64,000 bases of DNA from Gammaproteobacteria bacterium (GCA_030832825.1 JAURIJ010000002.1:62001-126000), one strand, 5' to 3'; numbered from the stretch's first letter, positions 9,764-21,583 are shown. The notes: generated from the sequence alone by a model not told the origin. Program-made: numbers and translations.

Positions 9764-9936
9764 GAGTTTGAGGAGCCAGACCTTGATGGATTGGATTTGC
9801 AGACTCCTGCCTGTGGCTGGGGTTAGGAGAGACGGGCGGGCAATGTGCGAGCCCGGCTCGACACGGGAGCCACAATTCTACCCCAGGCACACGAGCGCCG
9901 GCAAAACCACACAGCCCTGCTGGAATGGCGTAAGTA

Positions 9937-9965
9937 TGGATATTGATTGAAGAATCAAGGATAAT
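9937..9965 (+). promoter_or_regulatory. Possible sigma70 promoter for glyQS
   Basis: TGGATA at 9937-9942 (4 of 6 consensus bases) is separated by 17 bases from GATAAT at 9960-9965 (5 of 6). It lies 35 bases upstream of the glyQ TTG start, in the 237-base gap between the divergent acyltransferase gene and glyQ. Nothing else was recognised in that gap. Confidence 0.4.
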
Positions 9966-10000
9966 CCGGGCCTCTTCAAAACACGCTCCGGAGCTTTTTC

Positions 10001-10936
10001 TTGTCTGCCACCGATACGCGACCCGATGTGGGAACCTTTCAAGGCCTGATCCTTGCGCTTCAGCAATTCTGGGCAAATCAAGGCTGCGTGCTGATGCAGC
10101 CACTCGACATGGAGGTGGGCGCGGGCACATTTCATCCCGCAACCTTCCTGCGAGCAATCGGCCCCGAAAGCTGGAACACGGCCTATGTCCAACCAAGCCG
10201 CCGTCCAACAGACGGCCGCTATGGTGAGAATCCCAACCGACTGCAGCATTACTATCAGTTCCAAGTCATTCTCAAGCCCTCACCGGCGAATATCCAGGAG
10301 CTGTACCTCGAATCTCTTGCCAGCCTGGGCATCGACACCCGCGTGCACGACATCCGCTTCGTCGAAGACAACTGGGAGTCGCCCACGCTGGGCGCCTGGG
10401 GTCTCGGCTGGGAGGTCTGGCTGAATGGCATGGAAGTGACTCAATTCACGTACTTTCAACAGGTTGGCGGGCTTGAATGCCATCCGGTGAGCGGCGAGAT
10501 CACCTACGGGATCGAGCGAATCGCCATGTACCTGCAAGGCGTGGACAGCATTTACGACATCGTCTGGACCAAGGGGCCCAACGGGGTCGTCACCTACGGC
10601 GATGTGTTCAAGCAGAATGAAGTGGAAATGTCGGCCTACAATTTCGAACATGCTGACGTGGACATCCTGTTCCGCAACTTTTCCGATTGCGAGCAGCAGT
10701 GTCAGCGGCTGATCGAGCGCGGTCTCGCGCTTCCGGCCTACGAACAGGTGCTGAAGGCTTCCCACTACTTCAACCTTCTGGACGCACGTCACGCCATCTC
10801 GGTGACGGAGCGTCAACGCTACATCCTGCGCGTGCGAACCTTGTCGCGCATGGTGGCGGAAGCCTACTTCGAAAGCAGAAAGGCGCTGGGCTTCCCCCTG
10901 GCCACGCCCGAATTGCGCCAACAATATCTGGATTGA
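10001..10936 (+). CDS. glyQ: Glycine-tRNA ligase alpha subunit
   Basis: GlyQ is the catalytic class II alpha subunit of the alpha2beta2 glycyl-tRNA synthetase. The 311-residue protein carries the class II motif 2 and 3 regions, with [17 protein letters not shown]-type sequence near residue 34, [19 protein letters not shown] near 122 and [23 protein letters not shown] near 153. The start is TTG at 10001, backed by a GGAG 7 bases upstream; no ATG gives the complete N-terminus. glyS follows 16 bases later. Confidence 0.97.
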   Translation: MSATDTRPDVGTFQGLILALQQFWANQGCVLMQPLDMEVGAGTFHPATFLRAIGPESWNTAYVQPSRRPTDGRYGENPNRLQHYYQFQVILKPSPANIQELYLESLASLGIDTRVHDIRFVEDNWESPTLGAWGLGWEVWLNGMEVTQFTYFQQVGGLECHPVSGEITYGIERIAMYLQGVDSIYDIVWTKGPNGVVTYGDVFKQNEVEMSAYNFEHADVDILFRNFSDCEQQCQRLIERGLALPAYEQVLKASHYFNLLDARHAISVTERQRYILRVRTLSRMVAEAYFESRKALGFPLATPELRQQYLD

Positions 10937-10952
10937 GAGCTCACAGCACACC

Positions 10953-13028
10953 ATGACTAAACGTGATTTTCTGGTTGAGATCGGCACGGGAGAGCTGCCC
11001 CCCAAGGCGCTGCGGCTGCTGTCGGAAGCGTTTCTTGCCAATACGCGAGCGGCCTTCGAGAGCGCCGGCTTGAGCTTCGACACCATCGAGGCCTTCGCGA
11101 CCCCGCGACGGCTAGCCGTTCGGGCCCTTGGTCTGATCGATGCTCAGCCGGACAAGGTGATCGAGAAGACGGGGCCGGCCGTGGCGGCCACTTTCGACAA
11201 GAGCGGGGCACCGACCCCGGCAGCTCTGGGCTTCGCACGCTCGTGCGGCGTGGCGCTCGAACAGCTGGAGCAGGCTCAGAAGGACGGCGCGCTGAAACTC
11301 GTGTTTCGCAGTTTCGCCAAGGGCAGCCAGACCAGTGCGTTGTTGCCTGACATGATCAGCAAGGCGCTGGCGAGTCTGCCGATTCCAAAGAAGATGCGCT
11401 GGGGCTCGACCCGCGACGAATTCGTTCGACCGGTGCATTGGGTGGTCATGCTCTTTGGTGCCGAAGTCATTCCCGCACAGATCCTGGGGATCACCGCAGG
11501 CAATCAATCACGCGGCCACCGGTTCATGCATCCGGCGCCTGTCACGGTGTCTGCGGCAGCGCACTACGAGACTGCCTTGCGCGAGGCGAAAGTGCTGGTC
11601 AACTACGATGAGCGCAAGACGCTGGTGCGCGCACTGGTCGAAGCCGAAGGTGCCAGACTGAACGCTTCCGTCGTCATCGACGATGATTTGCTGGAGGAAG
11701 TCACCAGCCTGGTCGAATGGCCCGTGGCACTGACCGGTCGTTTCGAGAGCCACTTCCTCGAGGTCCCCAGCGAAGCGCTGATTTCCTCCATGAAGTCCCA
11801 TCAGAAGTGCTTCTACCTGCTCGACAGTCAGGGCGCGCTGCTGCCGAACTTCATCACGCTCAGCAACATCGAGAGTGCCGACCCGGCCCAGGTGATCGCC
11901 GGCAACGAGCGTGTCATTCGCCCTCGGCTCTCGGATGCGAAATTCTTCTTCGACACCGACCGCAAGACCTCGCTCGAGGCGCGAACCGAGCAGCTCAAGA
12001 ACATCATCTTCCAGCAGGAGCTGGGCACGGTATATGAGAAGTCGGCGCGTGTGGCGGCACTCTCCGGGTTCATCGCCACTGAACTCAAGGCAGACGAGTC
12101 GCTTTGTCGCCGGGCCGCGCTGCTCGGCAAGGCCGATCTGCTGACCAATCTGGTGTCCGAGTTCGCCGAGCTGCAGGGCATTGCCGGCTATTACTACGCC
12201 CTGCATGATGGGGAGCCGCGTGAAGTGGCACTGGCGCTGAACGAACAATACCTGCCACGCTTCTCGGGCGACCAGCTGCCCACCAGCATGACGGGTTGCG
12301 TGCTGGCGGTGGCCGACAAGCTGGACACCATCGTGGGCCTGTTCGCCATCGGCCAGCCGCCCACCGGCTCAAAGGACCCATTTGCGCTGCGACGCGCAGC
12401 CCTTGGCATCCTGCGGATCATCGTCGAGAAGCAGCTCAATCTGAACCTGCTCGGCAGCATTCAGGCGGCGTGTGCCAGCTACACCGGGCTCACCCTCAAG
12501 CCGGGCCTCGACACCCAGGTGTTCGACTTCCTACTTGAGCGCTTCAAGGCGTGGTATCAGTCGGAAGGCATCAGCGTGGAAGTATTCCAGTCCGTGCTGG
12601 CACTCAAGCCCGCCAGGCCGCTCGAGTTCCACCGCCGCGTACATGCGGTGCATGAGTTCAGCCGTCGTCCGGAAGCACAAGCGCTGGCTGCCGCCAACAA
12701 GCGCGTGTCCAACATCCTGCAGAAACAGGGTGCCGAGTTCAGCAAGGCCACGATTGATCCAGCGCTGCTGCGGCATGAGGCCGAGCGTCGGCTGGTAGCG
12801 GTGCTCGAACAGTGCCGCAAGGAAGCAACGCCCCTGTTCGCCGAGAGCCGCTTTGCCGAAGGCCTCGAGCTGCTTGCGGGCTCTCGTGACGCGATCGATG
12901 CCTTCTTCGACACGGTGCTGGTGATGGATGAGGATCTGGCCGTACGTCAGAACCGAATCAACATTCTCAGCGAGTTGCGCAGCCTGTTCCTGCAGGTGGC
13001 CGACATTTCCTGCCTGCAAGGCAATTGA
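10953..13028 (+). CDS. glyS: Glycine-tRNA ligase beta subunit
   Basis: GlyS is the tRNA-recognition subunit of heterotetrameric glycyl-tRNA synthetase. The 691-residue protein starts with the typical FLVEIGTGELPPKAL, has EVPSEALISSMKSHQKCF near residue 270 and an HD-like core with FALRRAALGILRI near 477, and ends with an anticodon-binding domain. Length matches the E. coli protein (689). It is between glyQ and gmhB in one plus-strand unit. Confidence 0.97.
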   Translation: MTKRDFLVEIGTGELPPKALRLLSEAFLANTRAAFESAGLSFDTIEAFATPRRLAVRALGLIDAQPDKVIEKTGPAVAATFDKSGAPTPAALGFARSCGVALEQLEQAQKDGALKLVFRSFAKGSQTSALLPDMISKALASLPIPKKMRWGSTRDEFVRPVHWVVMLFGAEVIPAQILGITAGNQSRGHRFMHPAPVTVSAAAHYETALREAKVLVNYDERKTLVRALVEAEGARLNASVVIDDDLLEEVTSLVEWPVALTGRFESHFLEVPSEALISSMKSHQKCFYLLDSQGALLPNFITLSNIESADPAQVIAGNERVIRPRLSDAKFFFDTDRKTSLEARTEQLKNIIFQQELGTVYEKSARVAALSGFIATELKADESLCRRAALLGKADLLTNLVSEFAELQGIAGYYYALHDGEPREVALALNEQYLPRFSGDQLPTSMTGCVLAVADKLDTIVGLFAIGQPPTGSKDPFALRRAALGILRIIVEKQLNLNLLGSIQAACASYTGLTLKPGLDTQVFDFLLERFKAWYQSEGISVEVFQSVLALKPARPLEFHRRVHAVHEFSRRPEAQALAAANKRVSNILQKQGAEFSKATIDPALLRHEAERRLVAVLEQCRKEATPLFAESRFAEGLELLAGSRDAIDAFFDTVLVMDEDLAVRQNRINILSELRSLFLQVADISCLQGN

Positions 13029-13035
13029 GACGCCC

Positions 13036-13584
13036 TTGAAACTGATCATTCTCGACAGGGACGGCGTCATCAATCAGGACTCGGACGACTACATCAAGTC
13101 TCCGGACGAGTGGATTCCGATCCCTGGCAGCATCGAAGCCATCGCTGAGCTCAGTCGGGCCGGATATACCGTGACCGTCGCCACCAATCAGTCCGGCATC
13201 GCGCGACATCTGTTCGACGAGTTTGACCTGGCCGCCATGCATCAAAAGATGTGCGCGCTGGTGGAAGAGCAGGGCGGCGAGATCGCCGGCGTTTTCTTCT
13301 GCCCCCATGGCCCGGACGAAGGGTGTGAGTGCCGCAAGCCCGGCATCGGGCTGCTCAAGCAGATAGAAAGCGAGTTTGGGACTTCCGTCTCTGGTACGCC
13401 GTTCGTGGGTGACAGTGCCAAGGATCTTCTGGCCGCCAAGCTGGCCGGTTGCAAGCCAATACTGGTGCTCACGGGCAAGGGGGCGCTCACTCGCCTGGAG
13501 TGTGACGAAAGCGAACTGGCGGGCGTCGAGATCCACGCTGATTTGAATGCCTTCAAGGAAGCCCTGCTGCAGCGATCATGTTGA
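13036..13584 (+). CDS. gmhB: D-glycero-beta-D-manno-heptose 1,7-bisphosphate 7-phosphatase
   Basis: GmhB dephosphorylates heptose 1,7-bisphosphate in the ADP-heptose pathway for the LPS inner core. The 182-residue HAD-IIIA protein has the nucleophile motif ILDRDGVINQD (both Asp present, residues 4-14), VATNQSGIAR near 43, the zinc-binding Cys/His loop CPHGPDEGCECRKP near 87-100 and FVGDSAKDLLAA near 122. I place the start at TTG 13036 because it puts KLIILDRDGVIN at the N-terminus as in the family. It begins 7 bases after glyS and its end overlaps plsC. Confidence 0.92.
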   Translation: MKLIILDRDGVINQDSDDYIKSPDEWIPIPGSIEAIAELSRAGYTVTVATNQSGIARHLFDEFDLAAMHQKMCALVEEQGGEIAGVFFCPHGPDEGCECRKPGIGLLKQIESEFGTSVSGTPFVGDSAKDLLAAKLAGCKPILVLTGKGALTRLECDESELAGVEIHADLNAFKEALLQRSC

Positions 13585-14309
13585 ACTATCTTCGTTCCGT
13601 GCTGTTTTACGTTGGCTACTTCGTCGCCACCATGCTGACAGCCATCCTCTGCATGATCATCTTCTGGTTCATTCCGTTGAAGAAGCGCTTTGTCGTTTAT
13701 TCCCTGTGGTGCCGGTTCGTTCTGTTCTGGCTGCGCATTGTGTGCGGGGTACGCTACAGGATCGAAGGTCTGGAGAATATTCCCCAACACCCGGTGGTGG
13801 TGCTTTCAACGCACCAAAGTGCCTGGGAGACCATCTATCTCTACTATGCAGCGTCGCCTGTGTGCCCGATCCTGAAGAAGGAGTTGCTGAGCATTCCCTT
13901 CTGGGGTTGGGCCATGAGACTTCAGAAGCCAATCGCGATCGACAGGAGCAAGCCGCGGGAAGCAGGCAGGACCTTGCTGGTAGAAGGAAAGAAGCGCCTG
14001 GAAGAGGGTCTTTCCGTCGTCATCTTTCCAGAGGGGTCTCGGAGTCCGGCAGGGGTGGTCAAACCATTCAGTCGCGGCGGGTCCAAGCTGGCGGTCACAG
14101 CGGGCATACCGGTGCTGCCCGTCATACACAATGCGGGGGACTGTTGGCCCGCGCATACCATCCTGAAAAAGCCTGGCACCATCCATGTGCGCTTCGGTCC
14201 ATTGCTGAATGTGGAAGGGCGGGATTCGACCGAGGTGACTGACGCTTTCCAAGCGTGGGTGCAGGACAACATGGACGTCATTCGTACTGACATCCATGAG
14301 CCCGCCTGA
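13578..14309 (+). CDS. 1-acyl-sn-glycerol-3-phosphate acyltransferase (PlsC family)
   Basis: Makes phosphatidic acid from lysophosphatidic acid at the inner membrane. The 243-residue protein has a hydrophobic N-terminal segment (about 8-35), the acyltransferase motif THQSAWETIYL near residue 75 with HX4E in place of the usual HX4D, and FPEGSRSPAG near 153. The start ATG overlaps the end of gmhB by seven bases. Same position as the PlsC-family gene between gmhB and gyrB in Pseudomonas. It is convergent with gyrB, only 15 bases apart, with no obvious terminator between. Confidence 0.9.
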   Translation: MLNYLRSVLFYVGYFVATMLTAILCMIIFWFIPLKKRFVVYSLWCRFVLFWLRIVCGVRYRIEGLENIPQHPVVVLSTHQSAWETIYLYYAASPVCPILKKELLSIPFWGWAMRLQKPIAIDRSKPREAGRTLLVEGKKRLEEGLSVVIFPEGSRSPAGVVKPFSRGGSKLAVTAGIPVLPVIHNAGDCWPAHTILKKPGTIHVRFGPLLNVEGRDSTEVTDAFQAWVQDNMDVIRTDIHEPA

Positions 14310-14324
14310 AGACATAACTATCTG

Positions 14325-16808
<2,484 letters not shown>

Positions 16809-17915
16809 TCACGTCATCCCGGAGCTGCTTGAAAACGCGGACATTTTACCATGTTCCACGTGGAACTTTCTCATTGACGTGCCCGAACTCCAGCCTGTAT
16901 CCAAGTCGTTCTCCCCGACGCAGGTCATGAAGGCTTGGCTATCAAATCGCTCCAAGAGACGGCATACCTTTACGCGATTGGGAGCATCCAGCTCAGACGG
17001 CAAGTCATCTACGAGATAGATCACGCTACCTCCACTAAGCTCTGTCAACAACCGACCCTGTGCGAGCTTGAGCGCGATCACCAGAAGCTTTTGCTGACCC
17101 CTGGATAGATAGTCCTCTGCGCGGAACTTGCCGATCCTGATCTGCAAATCGGCTCTATGAGGACCGATCTGAGTGGCACCGTAACGCGCGTCACGGTCGA
17201 GAGAACCACGCAGCAGTTCCAGAAGTGGAGATCCCTCGTCCCATCCGCGAGAGTATTTGATCGTCAGCTCCGGGACATCAAGTAAGTGGGCGAGGGTGTC
17301 TTCAATCAAGGGCAGCAGGCGCTGAAGATACTGGGAGCGGGAGTGGTCAATCCTGTCAGCATAGGTCGACAGCTCAACGCTCCACGCGTCGACCTGCCGC
17401 TCATCAATATGCCTACTCTTGAGAAGCAGATTGCGCTGGGCAATACAGCGAGAAGCGCCCCGCCAACTGGCAGCAAAATCATGTTCCACGTGGAACACAC
17501 CCCAGTCGAGAAACTTTCGCCTGACCTTGGAGCTACCTTCGAGAAGGGAAAAGCTATCTGAATTGATGAGCAACAGCGGCAAAGAGCGGGCAGTATCAAG
17601 CCAACTGGACTGACGCTCACCCCGTAATTTCAAAGTATGTGATCCTGGACGACTCTTGCTGACGCCAATGCTGCTGCCAGAGACCAATTCGATGAATACG
17701 GTAGCCTCTGCTAAATCCGTGCAAATGACTGACTCGACTCGCGGGCTGCGAAAGGAACGGCCCAGTCCGGCGTAATGAATGGCTTCCAGAAAGCTGGTCT
17801 TGCCACTGCCGTTGGTTCCGAAGAGGATGTTGATCTGCTCAGAGGGGGCGAGCTGCGTGCAGGAGAGGTTGCGAATACCTTGCACATCAATCCGTCGAAT
17901 CGCAGAATTACTCAT
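16809..17915 (-). CDS. recF: DNA replication and repair protein RecF
   Basis: RecF is an SMC-like ATPase that helps load RecA at gaps. The 368-residue protein has the Walker A motif FGTNGSGKTSFLEAI near residue 33, the signature LSRGQQKLLVIALKLAQG near 270 and Walker B VIYLVDDLPSELDA near 298. The C-terminal tail is longer than the last recognisable domain element and carries one of two embedded parS sites. Both parS copies encode the same pentapeptide FHVEH in this frame. It lies between dnaN and gyrB. Confidence 0.96.
   Translation of the reverse strand: MSNSAIRRIDVQGIRNLSCTQLAPSEQINILFGTNGSGKTSFLEAIHYAGLGRSFRSPRVESVICTDLAEATVFIELVSGSSIGVSKSRPGSHTLKLRGERQSSWLDTARSLPLLLINSDSFSLLEGSSKVRRKFLDWGVFHVEHDFAASWRGASRCIAQRNLLLKSRHIDERQVDAWSVELSTYADRIDHSRSQYLQRLLPLIEDTLAHLLDVPELTIKYSRGWDEGSPLLELLRGSLDRDARYGATQIGPHRADLQIRIGKFRAEDYLSRGQQKLLVIALKLAQGRLLTELSGGSVIYLVDDLPSELDAPNRVKVCRLLERFDSQAFMTCVGENDLDTGWSSGTSMRKFHVEHGKMSAFSSSSGMT
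16852..16867. promoter_or_regulatory. parS centromere site 1 (one mismatch)
   Basis: TGTTCCACGTGGAACT is the 16-base ParB-binding palindrome with only the last base off. It lies in the 3' end of recF. ParB encoded at 28.7 kb in this window is the expected binder; ParB spreads from parS to organise and segregate the origin region. Confidence 0.9.
17482..17497. promoter_or_regulatory. parS centromere site 2 (perfect)
   Basis: TGTTCCACGTGGAACA is a perfect 16-base palindrome matching the ParB consensus. It is inside recF, 630 bases from the first copy, and about 3.2 kb from the main oriC candidate. In the recF reading frame it encodes FHVEH. Confidence 0.95.
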
Positions 17916-17965
17916 GCTGAACCGGCATCTTTGTCTTCAGACGGAATGATGGCAACGAGCGTCGA

Positions 17966-19075
17966 TCAAAGACGCATGGGCATCACAACGTAAAGGGCAT
18001 CTCCATCAGCCCCCGCTGCTTCAAGCAGGGCGCTGCTGTTGGAGTCATGCATGCTGATCTTCACTCGCTCAGAAGACAGCACGCTCAACACATCGACCAA
18101 ATAACTCACGTTGAAACCTATCTCCAGCGGCTCGCCAGCATAGTCCACAGAGACCGACTCCTCCGCTTCTTCCTGATCAGGATTGTTGGCCAGGATTCGA
18201 ATTTCACCATCGGAAAGGAGAAGACGTACACCACGATATTTCTCGTTGGACAGAATCGAGGCACGGGCAAATGCCAGCTTGAGTTCCTGACGATCTCCCA
18301 CCACGTGCTTGTCGCCGCCTTTTGGCAGAACACGGTTGTAATCAGGGAACTTGCCATCGACCAACTTCGAGGTGAACGTGTAGTCCTGCGTGCGGGCCTT
18401 GACATGATTCCTGCCAAACACGATGGCAACGGTCGCTTCATCACCCGTCAAAAGACGAGCCAGCTCGATGACACCCTTTCGCGGGAGAATGATCTGCAAG
18501 GGAGAATCAACAATGGCATGGGCGTACATGGTCTGCATAGCCAGTCGATGTCCATCGGTAGCCACGACGCGAAGATGCTGCGTCGAGACCTCGAACAACA
18601 TGCCATTAAGATAGTAACGGACATCCTGCTGTGCCATCGCGAACGAGGTGCCATCCAGCAGAGCCTTGAGCGCGGACTGCGACAGTGTCAATTCACAGGT
18701 GCCAGGTTCCTCTTCCGTCACGGGAAATTCTGTTGCCGGCAACGTCGCCAGACTGAAACGACTGCGTCCGGACTTGATGACCATCTTGCCCTCATCAACC
18801 GAGAACTCGAGAGTGGCATCCTCCGCAAGCGACTTGCAGATATCTACCAGTTTGCGGGCGGGCACGGTGATGTCGCCGGGACGGGATGTACCGCTGACTG
18901 GAATCCTGCCACATAGCTCGACCTCCAGATCCGTACCGGTGATCGTCAACTGCGAATCAGCACTCAGGGAAAGCAGGACGTTCGACAGTACCGGCAGAGT
19001 CTGCCGACGCTCGACAACTCCGGTAACCAATTGAAGAGGCTTGAGTATTGCTTCCCTGGAAATTGAAAAATGCAT
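17966..19075 (-). CDS. dnaN: DNA polymerase III sliding clamp, beta subunit
   Basis: The beta clamp rings DNA and tethers polymerase III. The 369-residue protein begins MHFSISREAILKPLQLVTG and ends YVVMPMRL, the family ends, and contains the three repeated clamp folds. I used ATG at 19075; longer in-frame versions run into the dnaA coding region and lack homology. It lies 68 bases after dnaA and 50 bases before recF. Confidence 0.97.
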   Translation of the reverse strand: MHFSISREAILKPLQLVTGVVERRQTLPVLSNVLLSLSADSQLTITGTDLEVELCGRIPVSGTSRPGDITVPARKLVDICKSLAEDATLEFSVDEGKMVIKSGRSRFSLATLPATEFPVTEEEPGTCELTLSQSALKALLDGTSFAMAQQDVRYYLNGMLFEVSTQHLRVVATDGHRLAMQTMYAHAIVDSPLQIILPRKGVIELARLLTGDEATVAIVFGRNHVKARTQDYTFTSKLVDGKFPDYNRVLPKGGDKHVVGDRQELKLAFARASILSNEKYRGVRLLLSDGEIRILANNPDQEEAEESVSVDYAGEPLEIGFNVSYLVDVLSVLSSERVKISMHDSNSSALLEAAGADGDALYVVMPMRL

Positions 19076-19143
19076 GCTTTTACACTCTGTCATCAATATG
19101 TTGTCAATGGGCTGCGAGCAGACGAAATCTATTGTATCCGGGA

Positions 19144-20619
19144 TCAGGTTGCCAGCGCTCTGAGAAGATTGTTGTAGTCCTCGGAGAAATCGAGAGACGT
19201 ACTTCTCAGATTTTTCACCTGCTTGCAGGCGTGAAGAACCGTCGTGTGATCTCTCCCGCCGAAGGCATCCCCGATCTCCGGCAAACTGTGATTCGTCAAT
19301 TCCTTGGAAAGGCACATCGCCATCTGTCTGGGACGGGCCACGGAACGATTGCGCCTCTTTGAAATCATGTCGGACATCTTGATCTTGTAATACTCGGCCA
19401 CCGAGCGCTGAATATTGTCGATGGTCACGAGCTTGTCGTGGAGGGCGAAAAGATCTTTCAGTGCTTCCTTCACAAGTTCGAGGTCGATTGGGCGGCCGAC
19501 AAATCTTGCGTGCACGATGACCTTCTTGAGCGCGCCCTCCAGCTCCCTGACATGCGAACGCAGGCGCTGCGCTATGTACATGGCAGCGTCGGCAGGCAAT
19601 TCCACGTTGCTCTGTTCAGCCTTGTTGATGAGGATCGCGGCCCGAGTCTCCAACTCGGGTGGCTCTACAGCAACGGACAAGCCCCAGCCAAATCTGGATT
19701 TGAGCCTTTCCTCCAACCCATTGATTTCCTTGTGGTATTTATCGCTCGTGAGAATAATCTGCTGACCACCCTCGAGCAAGGCGTTGAATGTGTGGAAGAA
19801 CTCTTCCTGCGATCGCTCCTTGCCAGCGAAAAACTGGATATCGTCAATCAGCAAGGCATCGACGGATCGATAGTAACGCTTGAACTCGTTGATCGCGTTG
19901 AGCTGCAGTGCCGTAACCATGGTCGCGACGAAAGTCTCGGAGTGCAGATAGACCACTTTCGCATCCGGCTTGCGCTCCACCAGATAATTCCCGATGGCAT
20001 GCATCAGATGAGTCTTTCCCAGACCAACCCCACCATAGATGAACAGCGGGTTGTATGCGCCACCGGGATTCTCCGCAACCTGCATCGCCGCCGCACGCGC
20101 CAGCTGGTTGGACTTGCCTTCGATGAAGTTGTCGAAGGTATTCTCCGGGTTCAGGCTTCCTTTGTGCCTGAGCTTGCCATCAATGATGACCTCCATATTG
20201 CGGGATGTTCGACGGATCAATGAGGTCTTGCCGCTTGCGCCCGTCACCGGCACCGGCGTTTCATTCCTGGAGACCACGTCAACGGCAGGTGGCGGAGTGA
20301 TACCCGCAGCAGTCAAAGAAGGAATGTCTTCGTTCGTACTCTTTGCAACAGCACCCTGAGCTGCTGACACTGCCGGCGACTCACCGACCTCGAATACCAG
20401 TTCGACAGACCTGTCCGGAATCTGTTCGTTCAGAAGCTCCTTGATGCGGCCGAGGAACTTGTCCTTGACCCAGTCCAGGATGAACCGGTTGGGAGCATAC
20501 AATCGCAACTCGTTCGAACGGCTCTCTGCTTGCAGGGGGCGGATCCAGGTGTTGAATTGTTGAGCGGGGAGTTCGTTCTTGAGGCTGTTTACGCAAGTTT
20601 GCCAATACGCGGAGTTCAC
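19144..20619 (-). CDS. dnaA: Chromosomal replication initiator DnaA
   Basis: DnaA binds DnaA boxes at oriC and opens the duplex. The 491-residue protein has domain I ([15 protein letters not shown], start), a variable linker to about residue 160, an AAA+ domain with [16 protein letters not shown] near 199 and [20 protein letters not shown] near 260, and the C-terminal helix-turn-helix with [16 protein letters not shown] prefer GTG at 20619 because AAGGG lies about 10 bases upstream; a TTG six codons further upstream has no ribosome-binding site. It borders the oriC candidate. Confidence 0.97.
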   Translation of the reverse strand: MNSAYWQTCVNSLKNELPAQQFNTWIRPLQAESRSNELRLYAPNRFILDWVKDKFLGRIKELLNEQIPDRSVELVFEVGESPAVSAAQGAVAKSTNEDIPSLTAAGITPPPAVDVVSRNETPVPVTGASGKTSLIRRTSRNMEVIIDGKLRHKGSLNPENTFDNFIEGKSNQLARAAAMQVAENPGGAYNPLFIYGGVGLGKTHLMHAIGNYLVERKPDAKVVYLHSETFVATMVTALQLNAINEFKRYYRSVDALLIDDIQFFAGKERSQEEFFHTFNALLEGGQQIILTSDKYHKEINGLEERLKSRFGWGLSVAVEPPELETRAAILINKAEQSNVELPADAAMYIAQRLRSHVRELEGALKKVIVHARFVGRPIDLELVKEALKDLFALHDKLVTIDNIQRSVAEYYKIKMSDMISKRRNRSVARPRQMAMCLSKELTNHSLPEIGDAFGGRDHTTVLHACKQVKNLRSTSLDFSEDYNNLLRALAT

Positions 20620-20688
20620 GCTTTGCTTACCCTTCAATGGATATTCTTATAAATGATCGAGCAGCGATGATAGCGTCTGATTACGGAC

Positions 20689-20697
20689 TTATCCACA
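20689..20697 (+). promoter_or_regulatory. DnaA box (perfect)
   Basis: TTATCCACA, identical to the high-affinity E. coli consensus, in the dnaA-rpmH gap. It is also about 70 bases upstream of the dnaA start, so it may take part in dnaA autoregulation. Confidence 0.85.
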
Positions 20698-20827
20698 CAA
20701 TGCAATCCATATACGCCTCTTTTCGAAGCATTTTTAGTTGTTTAAAATCAATATGTTAAATTTTATGGTTGCGCTTTCATCGAGAATTTCAGGGACTTTC
20801 ACTCCACGGGCCCTCCATTGAATTAGT

Positions 20828-20836
20828 TGTGGATAA
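20828..20836 (-). promoter_or_regulatory. DnaA box (perfect, opposite strand)
   Basis: TGTGGATAA on the plus strand reads TTATCCACA on the minus strand. It ends one base before the 16-base element shared with the mnmE-mnmG gap. Confidence 0.85.
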
Positions 20837-20837
20837 A

Positions 20838-20853
20838 CTGTTAGCAAGCAGGT
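20838..20853 (+). repeat. 16-base element shared by both origin-like gaps, copy 1
   Basis: CTGTTAGCAAGCAGGT is perfectly repeated, in inverted orientation, at 25125-25140. This copy abuts a DnaA box. I know no named binding site with this sequence. Confidence 0.85.
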
Positions 20854-20983
20854 ATTTTCCGGTACAGTCCAGCGAGGGCGGATTTGCTGGCGCGACGAGC
20901 GCGACGCTGGCGTCTCTCAGTCAGCAATCGCTCAGGAATTCAATTGCAATGGCTGTACTAAACAACTAGAATTCGCGCTCATT

Positions 20984-21012
20984 TTGAAACCGACCCACTT
21001 CATAGCTATCAC
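20984..21012 (+). promoter_or_regulatory. Possible rpmH promoter
   Basis: TTGAAA at 20984-20989 and TATCAC at 21007-21012 are 17 bases apart and end 11 bases before the rpmH start. The -10 match is weak, so this is a suggestion only. Confidence 0.3.
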
Positions 21013-21023
21013 TGGGATACATC

Positions 21024-21158
21024 ATGAAAAGAACCTTTCAGCCTAGCCTTCTGAAACGCGCCCGTACTCACGGCTTTCGCGCTCGCATGGCAACCAAGGG
21101 CGGCCGTCTCGTCATCAAGCGTCGTCGTGCCTGTGGCCGCGCCAAGCTCACCGCTTAA
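21024..21158 (+). CDS. rpmH: 50S ribosomal protein L34
   Basis: L34 is a small, very basic protein of the large ribosomal subunit. The 44 residues start [18 protein letters not shown] and end with an Arg/Lys-rich tail, the full family length. It opens the rpmH-rnpA-yidD-yidC-mnmE series; rnpA begins 23 bases after its stop. Confidence 0.98.
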   Translation: MKRTFQPSLLKRARTHGFRARMATKGGRLVIKRRRACGRAKLTA

Positions 21159-21181
21159 GCGAATCACTCTCCAAGCCCGAA

Positions 21182-21583
21182 GTGCCCACCACTGTAGATC
21201 CTGTGTCTGAACTGAGTTTCGGCAAAAACCGGCGACTACTGGGCGCTTCGGACTTCCAGCCCGTTTTTAAGAACGCTTGCTTCAAAGTCTCGTGCCAGCA
21301 CCTGCTGGTACTCGCACTGCCTGCCAGTGTGGCCTTCAGCCGTGTTGGCCTGGTCGTCGCAAAAAAGAACGTTCGTCGTGCTGTGGACAGGAATCGCGTG
21401 AAACGCATTCTTAGAGAGTCCTTCCGGCACAATCAAGGTTTGCTCCCTGAAGTGGACATCGTTATCCTAGCTCGCAGCGGAATCGGCACCCTGAGCAACG
21501 AGGACCTTCGAGAGAAGATCGAAAAGCTCTGGCGGGACTTGATCCAGAAATCCGGACGACCCACGCCTTGCGAGGCCAGATAG
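21182..21583 (+). CDS. rnpA: Ribonuclease P protein component
   Basis: RnpA is the protein cofactor of RNase P, which matures tRNA 5' ends. The 133-residue protein has FSRVGLVVAKKNVRRAVDRNRVKRILRES-type sequence near residues 58-85, containing the family RNR motif. The start used is GTG at 21182; a second GTG at 21203, directly before SELSFGKNRRL, aligns better with the E. coli start, and neither has a clear ribosome-binding site. yidD starts immediately after its stop. Confidence 0.95.
   Translation: MPTTVDPVSELSFGKNRRLLGASDFQPVFKNACFKVSCQHLLVLALPASVAFSRVGLVVAKKNVRRAVDRNRVKRILRESFRHNQGLLPEVDIVILARSGIGTLSNEDLREKIEKLWRDLIQKSGRPTPCEAR

Larger units (their letters stand above)
20620..21023. other. 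Probable chromosomal origin oriC (dnaA-rpmH gap)
   Basis: This 404-base gap holds two perfect TTATCCACA DnaA boxes in opposite orientation, an AT-rich run at about 20725-20770 suited to unwinding, and a 16-base element found again in the mnmE-mnmG gap. It lies between dnaA and rpmH, the experimentally known oriC position in Pseudomonas. Leftward replication genes and the rightward rpmH-atp genes both read away from it. No gene is visible in it; a short plus-strand ORF inside lacks a start signal and homology. Confidence 0.8.

Noticed and set aside
13801-13830. PlsC acyltransferase motif HX4E instead of HX4D taken as an inactivating change
   Set aside because: As far as I recall, HX4E occurs in many proteobacterial members of this subgroup, so it is not evidence of loss of function.
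20769-20969. 66-codon plus-strand ORF in the dnaA-rpmH gap
   Set aside because: It has no ribosome site, spans a DnaA box and the 16-base element, and its translation resembles nothing. The gap is better read as oriC.
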